The notes beneath the pieces are model-generated. The model was given only the letters and a program-made list of their open reading frames with translations. It did not search any database and had not been told where the DNA came from. The position numbers were made by a program, and so were the translations under genes. From Pseudomonas psychrophila HA-4 (GTDB lineage Bacteria > Pseudomonadota > Gammaproteobacteria > Pseudomonadales > Pseudomonadaceae): a stretch of 64,000 nt of DNA. This document shows positions 57,060 to 64,000 of this stretch, in pieces; within the stretch, counting starts at the first letter, position 1, and the number at the start of each line of letters is the position of its first letter. The stretch is from assembly GCF_000282975.1 (NCBI RefSeq), contig NZ_ALJC01000038.1, forward strand, positions 62,001-126,000. Reading direction: 5' to 3'.

Positions 57060-57761
57060 ATGGTCTCCTCGTATCCTCCTTCAGAGCGCAAGCTCTATCA
57101 GAAAATTGCCGACCGGCTGCGTGAATACATCGTCCAGGGTGACTTCAAGGTCGGCACGCGCCTGCCTCCCGAGCGTGATCTCACGCAGTTGCTGGGCGTA
57201 TCGCGTCCGTCGCTGCGCGAGGCGCTAATCGCTTTGGAAATTGAAGGCAGCATTGAAATCAAGATGGGTTCTGGTGTGTATGTCGCTGCACGACTCCAAG
57301 AGGGGAACACACCCACCGTCACCCTCGGCGAGAGCCCCAACGAACTGATGCAAGCGCGTGCACTCATCGAAGGCGAGGCCATCGTGCTGGCCTGCGTGCA
57401 CGGCAAAAAAAGCGATTATCGCTACCTGCAAGCGTGCATCGACGCCATGCGCGCCAGCATCCAGGCCAATCGCCCGCCCTTGGCTGACGACCGCAAGTTT
57501 CACCATCGACTGGCGAAAATGACCGGTAACTCAGCGCTGGTGCGGATCATTACCTCACTGTTCGACGAGCGCCACAGCCCCATCTCTTCGCACCTGAGCG
57601 AACACTCAGAAAACCCCGGCACGTGGGAGGCGGCAGTTATCGAGCATCAAGCCATCCTGCGGGCGTTGGAATGCAAAGACGTCATGGCCGCGCAAACTGC
57701 CATGCGTCAGCACTTACTGCGTTCGGAGGCGCGTTGGTTGGTGGCGTTGGAGGGGGAGTGA
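57060..57761 (+). CDS. GntR-family (FadR subfamily) regulator
   Basis: Repressor-type regulator of 233 residues. The winged helix reads SERKLYQKIADRLREYIVQGDFKVGTRLPPERDLTQLLGVSRPSLREALIALEIEG. The FCD ligand domain (about 95-225) has metal-binding His candidates in FHHRLAKMTGN and EHQAILRALECKD. It resembles ExuR/UxuR/LgoR-type regulators of hexuronate use. ATG 57060 is the natural start; the frame upstream to 57006 is not. It lies 118 bases behind the reductase gene and should act at the paired sites near 54545. Confidence 0.9.
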   Translation: MVSSYPPSERKLYQKIADRLREYIVQGDFKVGTRLPPERDLTQLLGVSRPSLREALIALEIEGSIEIKMGSGVYVAARLQEGNTPTVTLGESPNELMQARALIEGEAIVLACVHGKKSDYRYLQACIDAMRASIQANRPPLADDRKFHHRLAKMTGNSALVRIITSLFDERHSPISSHLSEHSENPGTWEAAVIEHQAILRALECKDVMAAQTAMRQHLLRSEARWLVALEGE

Positions 57762-57814
57762 GTGGGATTATTTGGGGTGTGCGCAGGCGCTGCCGTCACG
57801 GGGTGGGGCTTGAT

Positions 57815-58040
57815 CTACAAGAAACTGGTTACGGACAGACTCTTCGGTCTGCCTAAAAATGCTGACCCTCGCATTTCAACCCCGTTCAGCAGTTTCATGA
57901 TGGCGGCCTTCTGGGGGTGCTGGTTTTGTTGGTCATAAACAGTAGGGAAGGTGTAGGTCTGAGTTTGGCCGAAGCAGTCATTGCCAGCACCTTCCAACGG
58001 CCGACGTTGTTGAAATATCGCGTACTAAAGCGGTTGGGGC
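57815..58040 (-). pseudogene. Possible remnant of a frameshifted gene
   Basis: The 332-base gap 57762-58093 holds no intact gene. On the minus strand one frame reads NRFSTRYFNNVGRWK and, after a shift of one frame, another continues LEGAGNDCFGQTQTYTFPTV then MKLLNGVEMRGSAFLG to a stop at 57815. Both parts have protein-like composition. It may be a decayed gene end; not recognised. Low confidence. Confidence 0.25.
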
Positions 58041-58093
58041 TGGTAAATGCGCTTACTTGCCGATTGGCGCCTTTCGCAAGCAAGCGCAAGGCC

Positions 58094-60517
58094 TTACCAG
58101 TTGTAACTCACCGTGCCGGTAATATTGCGGCGATACCCGTATTTGCAGCTGTCGCCCGTGTAACCACATTGAGAGACATAGGTTTCGTCGGTCAAGTTGG
58201 ACGCGTTCAGCGCCAGCTTCGCCCCTGCATATGCCGAAGACAGTTTGCCAAGGTCGTAGCTTAGGCTGGCGTCAAACAGGGTGTAGTGAGGAATGCTTTC
58301 GCTATTTTGAGCGTCGATATAGCTCGGGCCTACATAGCGTACCCCGCCCCCTATTGCTAAGCCCGACAGTGCACCGCTCTGAACGGTGTATTGCGACCAA
58401 AGCGAGGCCAGTTGTTCTGGGGTGTTGCCCGGTTGATTGCCTTTTTCATCGGCCGTATTGCTGCGGGTAATTTCAAGGTGTGAATAGCTGTAGTTGGCTA
58501 TTAACTCCAGTGCATCGGATAACTGCGCCTTGCTTTCCAGTTCGATACCTCGAGACTGGATTTCTCCGGTGGCCACCGAAAAACGATTGTTGACAGGGTC
58601 GGCTGTCAATACGTTTTGACGCGTCAGGTCGAACACCGAGACGGTCATGTAGCTTTCACTTCCCTTGGGCTGAAATTTGATCCCGACTTCGTACTGGCGA
58701 CCTGTTTCGGGTTTAAATGCACTGCCGTCGCGCGCCACTGCCGTGATGTTTGGGAAAAACGACTCTGAATAGCTCGCGTAAGGGGCCACGCCGTTGTCTG
58801 CCAGATACATCACTCCGGTTCGCCAAGTGAAGGCGTGATCGCGCTGCTTAAGGTCTGCCGCAGTGTCGGTGGCGTAATGGGCAGTTTTCGACCGTGCCCA
58901 GTCTTGGCGACCGCCTAGGTTGAATACCCAGCGCTCGTCAAATTTGAGCTGTTCCGAGAGATACACACCCGCCTGATCAAGCTGACGACGCTGGTTGATG
59001 TCGTACAAGGCATCCAGGCCGCTGTAATCCTGGTGATAAACCGGCGCATAGATATCCAGTGGATCCACCACGTTGCCACCCCCCAACTGGTTGGTGCTAG
59101 CGTGTTGCAAATCGATACCGACCAACGTGGTGTGTTCAAAACGCCCGGCGTTCCACTGGGCTTGGAAGTGGTTATCGAGCAGCGCATTCTTCACCTTTTC
59201 GTGGCCCAGATAACCGAAGCGGCCCACTGTGCGCTGGTCGTCATCCAGGCCGTATTGGTAAATCGTGCGCTGTTCCTGATAGGAACGGCTGTAGCGGGCG
59301 TTTTGGCGGAATGTCCAGATATCGTTGAGGTGATGCTCAAATTGGTAACCCAGCGACCACTGTTCTACATCGTACTTGTCGAAGTTAGGGTCGCCGACAA
59401 AACGATCCGTGGCGATCCGTCCGTAACGCGAGCTGTCGAGAGTGCCTACCCGCGGCAAGGCGTAGTAGCCCAACACATTGCGGTCTTTTTGAAATGACGC
59501 CAGAACCGTCAACGAGGTGTCTTGCGAAGGGCGCCAACTTATGGCCGGGGCGATGAATTGACGGTCATCACGGGCGTAGTCGATTTGCGTACCGCTATCC
59601 CTCCAAAGCCCGGTGAGGCGATACGTGAACACGCCATCATCCGTAAGCGGCCCGCCGAAGTCTGCAGCCAATTGCTTGCGATCAAAACTACCGGTTTGTG
59701 CTATCAGTTCATGCAGCGGCTCATCGGTTGGACGCTTGCTGATCACGTTGACCATGCCGCCCGGTGAGCTTTGGCCGTAGAGCACCGACGATGGGCCGCG
59801 CAGTATTTCCACACGCTCCAGCCCATAGACTTCACCCACGGCACGGCTTTGGTTGGCAAAGCTGTACTGGCGCAAACCATCGCGATAAATACCACCGCCA
59901 GTCGTTGCGTCAAATCCACGAATACTAATAGTGTCGCGTCGGGTATCTACACCGTTGGCTTCGCCATTGACCCCTGCGGTGTAGCGCAGCACCTGTCCGA
60001 TGCTTTGTGGCTGCTGAGCATCCATCTGCTTGCGGGTGACCACGCTGATCGATTGAGGGGTTTCCATGATCGACGTATCGGTCTTGTTGGCACTCATGGT
60101 TCGGCTGGCGACCAAGCCATCGTTGCGGCCCAGTGAGGTGTCGTACGCGGTGCCGCTGATGGCGGTCGGCGCCAACTCCAGTACGTCGCTGTTGATTGAT
60201 ATCAGCAGCAGGCTACCGTCGTCCTGGCGCTCAAATGTCAGCCCCGAGCCCAGCAAGAGTTGCGTCAGGCCTGCCTCAGTACTGAAGTCGCCTTGTAGCC
60301 CTTGGGTATTCTTGCCAGCCGTCAGCGTTGAGCTGCCCGCCATGGTAATCCCCGCCTGTGCGCCAAAACGTGACAGCGCAGAATCCATGGGGCCTGCGTC
60401 GATGCTGTAATGCTGTGAACTCCCAGCGGCAAAGACTGGAAAGCTGCAAAGCGGTTGTACGCTAAGCAATAACAGTCCAAACGTACGGGCGCGCAGGGCA
60501 CGGGAAGGTGAAGTCAT
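58094..60517 (-). CDS. TonB-dependent siderophore receptor with signalling domain
   Basis: Outer membrane receptor of 807 residues. The signal peptide ends in PVFAAGS. The STN secretin/TonB signalling domain (about 35-105, YSIDAGPMDSALSRFGAQAGITMAG and LQGDFSTEAGLTQLLLGSGLTFE) interacts with FecR. A TonB box-like LELAPTAISG leads to the plug (ETPQSISVVTRKQMDAQQPQSIGQVLRYTAGV) and the 22-strand barrel ending GYRRNITGTVSYNW. A Cys pair (SQCGYTGDSCKYG) near the C-terminus and overall sequence fit hydroxamate receptors of the FhuA/FoxA/FiuA group. Ligand not determined. AGGAG precedes the start; an inverted repeat ACCCACC-N7-GGTGGGT (60541-60561) sits in its leader. Confidence 0.92.
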   Translation of the reverse strand: MTSPSRALRARTFGLLLLSVQPLCSFPVFAAGSSQHYSIDAGPMDSALSRFGAQAGITMAGSSTLTAGKNTQGLQGDFSTEAGLTQLLLGSGLTFERQDDGSLLLISINSDVLELAPTAISGTAYDTSLGRNDGLVASRTMSANKTDTSIMETPQSISVVTRKQMDAQQPQSIGQVLRYTAGVNGEANGVDTRRDTISIRGFDATTGGGIYRDGLRQYSFANQSRAVGEVYGLERVEILRGPSSVLYGQSSPGGMVNVISKRPTDEPLHELIAQTGSFDRKQLAADFGGPLTDDGVFTYRLTGLWRDSGTQIDYARDDRQFIAPAISWRPSQDTSLTVLASFQKDRNVLGYYALPRVGTLDSSRYGRIATDRFVGDPNFDKYDVEQWSLGYQFEHHLNDIWTFRQNARYSRSYQEQRTIYQYGLDDDQRTVGRFGYLGHEKVKNALLDNHFQAQWNAGRFEHTTLVGIDLQHASTNQLGGGNVVDPLDIYAPVYHQDYSGLDALYDINQRRQLDQAGVYLSEQLKFDERWVFNLGGRQDWARSKTAHYATDTAADLKQRDHAFTWRTGVMYLADNGVAPYASYSESFFPNITAVARDGSAFKPETGRQYEVGIKFQPKGSESYMTVSVFDLTRQNVLTADPVNNRFSVATGEIQSRGIELESKAQLSDALELIANYSYSHLEITRSNTADEKGNQPGNTPEQLASLWSQYTVQSGALSGLAIGGGVRYVGPSYIDAQNSESIPHYTLFDASLSYDLGKLSSAYAGAKLALNASNLTDETYVSQCGYTGDSCKYGYRRNITGTVSYNW

Positions 60518-60615
60518 ACGGGGCTCCTAAGGGGTTAAGACCCACCTCTGGCGGGTGGGTGATCCCTATAGGCCAAGCGAGTTTGAAAAAACTATTGCGC
60601 AGCGAAAAAAATAAT

Positions 60616-61578
60616 TCAGGCAGGTACGATCGAGACCCAATACCGGGTCATGCGCTCGATACGCACCGGGAGCGTGCGAGCGAGTAGCGTCAAAGCTGCA
60701 TCGGTGTCATCCAGCGAAAAACTGCCTGTGAGGCGTAACCCGGACACCTGCTCATGACAACGCAAAACACCGGGACGATAACGCGAGAGTTCAGCCACTA
60801 GGGCATCCAAGCGCAGGCGATCCGCTGGTAGAACTCCGCGCAGCCAAGCCTCGGAGATCAAGAGGTCAGCGCGGTTTGGTACGCCGATCCCGAAGCGGTT
60901 CACTCGGGCCTGCCATCCTGCTGCTAGCGAGGATGACGCTTGTTGGCCTCGTGAGTACACCTGTACTTGGCCTTCTCGCACGGTTACCTGAGTACCCTGC
61001 CGATCATGGCGCACTTGGAAATGCGCTTCACTGCTTTGCAGGATTGCGTGCGGTGTGATCAGTTGCAGCGAGCGCGACTCTGTCTGCACACGCAAGTCCA
61101 GTTCGCCCTCGATCATCTGGATGCGCCGCATCTGATCAGTAAAATCTAGGTTTACTGCACTGGCCGTGTTCAGCCATAACGAGCTGCCATCAGCCAGAGT
61201 CCATTGATGACGTTCGCCCGTTCCTGTGCGGTGGTTTGCCAGTGCGGCGCGCACCGGCGTGGACCCCGCGCCTTGCCAGCAAACCCCTCCAACTGCACCA
61301 AGGATCAACAGGCGCTTGAGTACCTGCCTACGTCTCTGCGTGTCAGGTCCGGCCGACTCCAGTGCCCTGCGCGCGGTTGCATCGCGCAAAAGATATGCGC
61401 CAGGGTGCTGCAACAGTGGCAAGCTGGTGACACGTTGCCAGGCCAGTTCATGCTCAACGCTCGCATCGCGCCAGCACTGCAATGCCTCCAAGTCAGGCGT
61501 ATTCATAAGCCCGGACTGCATCCTGACAAGCCAATCAATGGCGGCATCGCGCACCAGCGGATTAACTTCAGCCCTCAT
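60616..61578 (-). CDS. FecR-type anti-sigma factor/transducer
   Basis: Inner membrane regulator of 320 residues that carries the signal from the receptor to its sigma factor. The N-terminal cytoplasmic DUF4880-like part reads RDAAIDWLVRMQSGLMNTPDLEALQCWRDASVEHELAWQRV. The membrane helix is VLKRLLILGAVGGVCWQ (near 90-106). The periplasmic FecR domain includes HQWTLADGSSLWLNTASAVNLDF and VREGQVQV; the C-terminal STN-like end contacts the receptor. ATG 61578 overlaps the fecI stop (ATGA). Confidence 0.92.
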   Translation of the reverse strand: MRAEVNPLVRDAAIDWLVRMQSGLMNTPDLEALQCWRDASVEHELAWQRVTSLPLLQHPGAYLLRDATARRALESAGPDTQRRRQVLKRLLILGAVGGVCWQGAGSTPVRAALANHRTGTGERHQWTLADGSSLWLNTASAVNLDFTDQMRRIQMIEGELDLRVQTESRSLQLITPHAILQSSEAHFQVRHDRQGTQVTVREGQVQVYSRGQQASSSLAAGWQARVNRFGIGVPNRADLLISEAWLRGVLPADRLRLDALVAELSRYRPGVLRCHEQVSGLRLTGSFSLDDTDAALTLLARTLPVRIERMTRYWVSIVPA

Positions 61579-62081
61579 TCGAAACGGCTCGCATAGCAAA
61601 CACTGAAGGCTTTGCCCATGGCCCGTTGAACTTGAGCCACCGTCAGCTCCAGCGCCGTAGCGATCTGCGGATATGTCATTCCATCGAGCTGAGACATAAA
61701 GAAAATCTGCCGTATGCGTTCAGAGAGACCAATCAGCAGCGAGTCGAGCTGCAACAAGGTTTCGATCACCAGATACCGGTCCTCGGGTGACGGTTCCACG
61801 CCTTCGGGCCGGGCAGCCAACGCTTCAAGATAAGCCCGCTCAATCTCCTGGCGGCGCCAGCGATTGATCAGCAATCCATTGGCAATCGTCGCAAGAAACG
61901 CCATGGGTTGGCGCAACTCTCGCACCTGCTGAGGGGAGCGCAACACGCGAATGAACGTGTCATGGGCCAGATCCTCGGCATCTGCACTGTGCCCCAATCG
62001 CCGGTTCAGCCAGCTTTGTAGCCAGCCGTGATGGTTCTCGTACAACTGTTCGACGGACGATGTTGGACTGGCATCCTGCAT
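61575..62081 (-). CDS. FecI-type ECF sigma factor
   Basis: Extracytoplasmic function sigma factor of 168 residues for the receptor gene downstream. Region 2: YENHHGWLQSWLNRRLGHSADAEDLAHDTFIRVLRS and MAFLATIANGLLINRWRRQEIE. Region 4: LSERIRQIFFMSQLDGMTYPQIATALELTVAQVQRAMGKAF. Order fecI-fecR-receptor on one strand is the classic iron starvation signalling unit. A Fur box lies about 20 bases upstream. Confidence 0.93.
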   Translation of the reverse strand: MQDASPTSSVEQLYENHHGWLQSWLNRRLGHSADAEDLAHDTFIRVLRSPQQVRELRQPMAFLATIANGLLINRWRRQEIERAYLEALAARPEGVEPSPEDRYLVIETLLQLDSLLIGLSERIRQIFFMSQLDGMTYPQIATALELTVAQVQRAMGKAFSVCYASRFE

Positions 62082-62100
62082 GTGAGACTCGCAATGCGTG

Positions 62101-62121
62101 AATGATAATGCTTCTCATCGT
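62101..62121 (-). promoter_or_regulatory. Fur box upstream of the ECF sigma gene
   Basis: On the minus strand ATGAGAAGCATTATCATT, close to the Pseudomonas Fur consensus (AATGAGAATNATTATT). It is 20 bases upstream of the fecI start, so iron should repress the sigma factor and, through it, the receptor. Confidence 0.8.
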
Positions 62122-62493
62122 ATTGATCGGGCGGATGGTTGTACAGCGTTTACACAGGTTTGGTGCGGTGGAATTCTCCGCCAACATTGTCTGAAGACTT
62201 TTGAGTTGCCCTGTCTGCGTTTATTTCATGCTCGAACACTCATGTAAGCGTTCGCAAGCATGAGCAGCCCGCAATTCTGATTGTGTGCGGGGAGGACCTT
62301 CCGTGCTCGGCTGACGATTCCTCGTTGGAAATCGAGGAGGCTTTCGTTCGGTGCCAGTAAGTCGCGGCGGCCATGCGGTAAGAACTGCATGCTTCATTAT
62401 TCTTGTATCCCAAAGTTAGGGCTTCTTCTCGGGATAAAGGAGGGATACAGGGATACAACGGATAGAGGGGAGACAGGAGTAGAACGTCAGGCA
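62122..62493. other. Intergenic region between fecI and tRNA-Leu
   Basis: About 370 bases; open frames here are short and unconvincing on both strands. No repeat of the tRNA 3' end was seen that would mark an integration site. Confidence 0.4.
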
Positions 62494-62521
62494 CAAAAAA
62501 ACCGGCTCAGCGGCCGGTTTT
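62494..62521 (-). terminator. Terminator of tRNA-Leu
   Basis: AAAAAAACCGGC-TCAGC-GGCCGGTTTT; on the minus strand the stem runs into TTTTTTTG, 44 bases past the tRNA 3' end. Confidence 0.88.
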
Positions 62522-62564
62522 CCTGTGCTGCGAGTCTTGTTAGAGACTTGCAGATACTGCTAGA

Positions 62565-62649
62565 TGGTGCCCCGAGGGAGACTCGAACTCCCACTTCTTG
62601 CGAAAACGGATTTTGAATCCGCCGCGTCTACCAATTCCGCCATCAGGGC
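62565..62649 (-). tRNA. tRNA-Leu (anticodon CAA)
   Basis: 85-base tRNA. On the minus strand it begins GCCCTGATGGCGGAATTGG (acceptor and D arm) and has anticodon arm GCGGA-TTCAAAA-TCCGT with CAA for codon UUG. A long variable arm (type II, as for leucine), T arm GGGAGTTCGAGTCTCCC and encoded CCA end follow; the acceptor stem GCCCTGA pairs with the 3' strand before ACCA. It has its own promoter and terminator. Confidence 0.97.
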
Positions 62650-62662
62650 TCAATGGCGGCGA

Positions 62663-62691
62663 AGTATAGAGATGACATTGAGGTCGGTCAA
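62663..62691 (-). promoter_or_regulatory. Sigma-70 promoter of tRNA-Leu
   Basis: On the minus strand TTGACC, a 17-base spacer, then TATACT; the -10 ends 13 bases before the tRNA 5' end, giving a leader of about six bases. Confidence 0.85.
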
Positions 62692-62755
62692 CAACTTATT
62701 GGTCTATTTTTACTAAGTCCGTTAAACTCCCCGGCCCTGCTAGACGAAACCTATC

Positions 62756-63817
62756 ATGCGCGTTGCTGACTTTACCTTCGAGCTCCCTGATTCACTCATC
62801 GCACGCCATCCTTTGGCGGAGCGCCGTAACAGTCGCCTGCTGACCCTAGATGGGGAGAGCGGGGCGCTGGCACATCGTCAATTTACTGATTTGCTTGAGC
62901 ATTTACGCCCAGGCGATTTGATGGTGTTTAACAATACCCGGGTGATTCCAGCCCGCTTGTTCGGCCAAAAGGCCTCGGGCGGCAAGCTGGAAATTCTGGT
63001 TGAGCGGGTGCTCGACAGTCATCGGGTGCTGGCGCATGTGCGCTCCAGCAAGTCGCCGAAACCAGGGTCGAAAATCCTGATTGATGGCGGCGGTGAAGCC
63101 GAGATGCTGGCACGCCACGATGCGTTGTTTGAGCTGGGCTTTGCCGAGGAGGTGTTGCCGCTGCTGGACCGCGTCGGGCATATGCCGTTGCCGCCTTATA
63201 TCGATCGCCCGGATGAAGGTTCGGACCGCGAGCGTTATCAAACGGTCTACGCTCAGCGCTTGGGCGCAGTGGCTGCGCCGACTGCCGGGCTGCATTTCGA
63301 TGAGCCTCTGATGCAGGCCATTGCCGCCAAAGGCGTCGAAACGGCGTTTGTGACGCTGCATGTGGGCGCGGGCACGTTCCAGCCAGTGCGGGTGGAGCGT
63401 CTTGAAGATCACCACATGCACACTGAATGGCTGGAAGTCGGCCAGGATGTGGTCGACGCTGTGGCGGCATGCCGTGCGCGTGGCGGGCGAGTGATTGCGG
63501 TGGGCACCACCAGTGTGCGTTCGCTCGAGAGCGCAGCGCGCGATGGCGTGCTGAAGCCGTTCAGTGGCGACACTGATATCTTTATTTTTCCGGGCCGCCC
63601 GTTTCATGTGGTCGATGCCCTGGTGACCAATTTCCATCTGCCGGAATCCACGCTGTTGATGCTGGTTTCGGCGTTCGCCGGTTATCCCGAAACCATGGCG
63701 GCCTATCAGGCTGCGGTTGAGCATGGGTACCGCTTCTTTAGTTATGGTGATGCGATGTTCATCACCCGCAATCCTGCGCCGACGGCTCCAGCCCCGGCCC
63801 CAGAGGATCAAGCATGA
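62756..63817 (+). CDS. queA: S-adenosylmethionine:tRNA ribosyltransferase-isomerase
   Basis: Queuosine pathway enzyme of 353 residues that transfers the ribose part of SAM to preQ1 in tRNA, forming epoxyqueuosine. Family motifs: [32 protein letters not shown] at the start, [32 protein letters not shown] and [31 protein letters not shown] in the middle, [32 protein letters not shown] near the end. Its stop overlaps the tgt start (ATGA), the usual queA-tgt operon. Confidence 0.97.
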   Translation: MRVADFTFELPDSLIARHPLAERRNSRLLTLDGESGALAHRQFTDLLEHLRPGDLMVFNNTRVIPARLFGQKASGGKLEILVERVLDSHRVLAHVRSSKSPKPGSKILIDGGGEAEMLARHDALFELGFAEEVLPLLDRVGHMPLPPYIDRPDEGSDRERYQTVYAQRLGAVAAPTAGLHFDEPLMQAIAAKGVETAFVTLHVGAGTFQPVRVERLEDHHMHTEWLEVGQDVVDAVAACRARGGRVIAVGTTSVRSLESAARDGVLKPFSGDTDIFIFPGRPFHVVDALVTNFHLPESTLLMLVSAFAGYPETMAAYQAAVEHGYRFFSYGDAMFITRNPAPTAPAPAPEDQA

Positions 63818-64000
63818 GCAACTGTCGTATGTCCTTCGAGCTGCTGGCCACTGATGGCAAGGCGCGTCGCGGTCGTCTGACCTTTCCCCGGGGTGTGGTT
63901 GAAACCCCGGCCTTTATGCCCGTGGGCACGTATGGCACGGTCAAGGGCATGTTGCCGCGTGACATTGAAGCCATTGGCGCGCAGATGATTCTGGGCAACA
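63814..64000 (+). CDS. tgt: tRNA-guanine transglycosylase, 5' part
   Basis: First 62 codons of the enzyme that swaps guanine-34 for preQ1 in tRNAs with GUN anticodons. The sequence [24 protein letters not shown] continues [38 protein letters not shown], the typical N-terminus. The gene runs out of the right edge. It overlaps queA by 4 bases. Confidence 0.96.
   Translation, partial: MSNCRMSFELLATDGKARRGRLTFPRGVVETPAFMPVGTYGTVKGMLPRDIEAIGAQMILGN

Noticed and set aside
62565..62649. tRNA-Leu as attachment site of an integrated island
   Set aside because: No integrase gene and no repeat of the tRNA 3' end found in the window.

Overview
The window is a stretch of a Pseudomonas chromosome, most likely of the P. 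fluorescens/P. putida side of the genus. This rests on the gene order murD-ftsW-murG-murC-ddlB-ftsQ-ftsA-ftsZ-lpxC, OprD-type porin, CheV, NorR/flavohemoprotein pair, CyoABCDE oxidase, many REP-like hairpins of the 'taggagcgagcttgctcgcga' type, and protein sequences that read as typical Pseudomonas. No species can be named from the sequence alone. There is no CRISPR array, intact insertion sequence, prophage or origin in it.

Layout. (1) 1-10 kb: the distal part of the division and cell wall (dcw) cluster, tightly packed with ATGA-type overlaps, ending in lpxC and a terminator. (2) 10-20 kb: a membrane diguanylate cyclase, an OprD porin, a small secreted protein, and a four-gene minus-strand operon: membrane fusion protein, RND pump, response regulator, sensor kinase. 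A PhoB/OmpR-like direct repeat lies at the operon's front. (3) 20-25 kb: small proteins, a GNAT acetyltransferase, CheV, then divergent norR and hmp with three NorR-type GT-N7-AC sites between them (nitric oxide detoxification). (4) 25-32 kb: an Lrp/AsnC regulator diverging from an unusual 1022-residue three-domain enzyme (APH-type kinase, M23 peptidase-like domain, class III aminotransferase-like domain), followed by a complete polar amino acid ABC importer. The same 18-bp palindrome precedes the enzyme gene and the importer, which suggests one regulon for uptake and breakdown of a hydroxylated amine or amino acid. (5) 32-38 kb: dsbB, a long untranslated leader, and the cytochrome bo3 oxidase operon cyoABCDE. 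(6) 38-45 kb: a 1922-residue toxin-like protein with a C-terminal glycosyltransferase domain carrying a DXD motif, with AT-rich DNA upstream; this is the clearest accessory segment. (7) 45-48 kb: an omega-aminotransferase diverging from a TSUP (TauE-like) exporter and a short-chain dehydrogenase, with three CTGGAYYTAW sites between them that resemble MocR/TauR operators. A taurine-to-isethionate nitrogen-scavenging route would fit. (8) 48-54 kb: an autotransporter aminopeptidase (AaaA type), a NmrA-like protein with a divergent LysR regulator, an Lrp regulator divergent from a LysE exporter, and a cytochrome c. (9) 54-58 kb: a zinc dehydrogenase, a tagaturonate/mannonate reductase-like enzyme and a FadR-type GntR regulator, a probable sugar acid operon with two matching palindromes upstream. 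(10) 58-62 kb: a FecI-FecR-TonB receptor iron uptake system with a Fur box. (11) 62.5-64 kb: tRNA-Leu(CAA) with its own promoter and terminator, then queA and the start of tgt (queuosine synthesis).

All identifications come from reading the protein sequences and motifs, not from database searches. Start codons were moved from the longest open frame wherever a ribosome binding site, an overlap with the upstream gene or family length argued for it.
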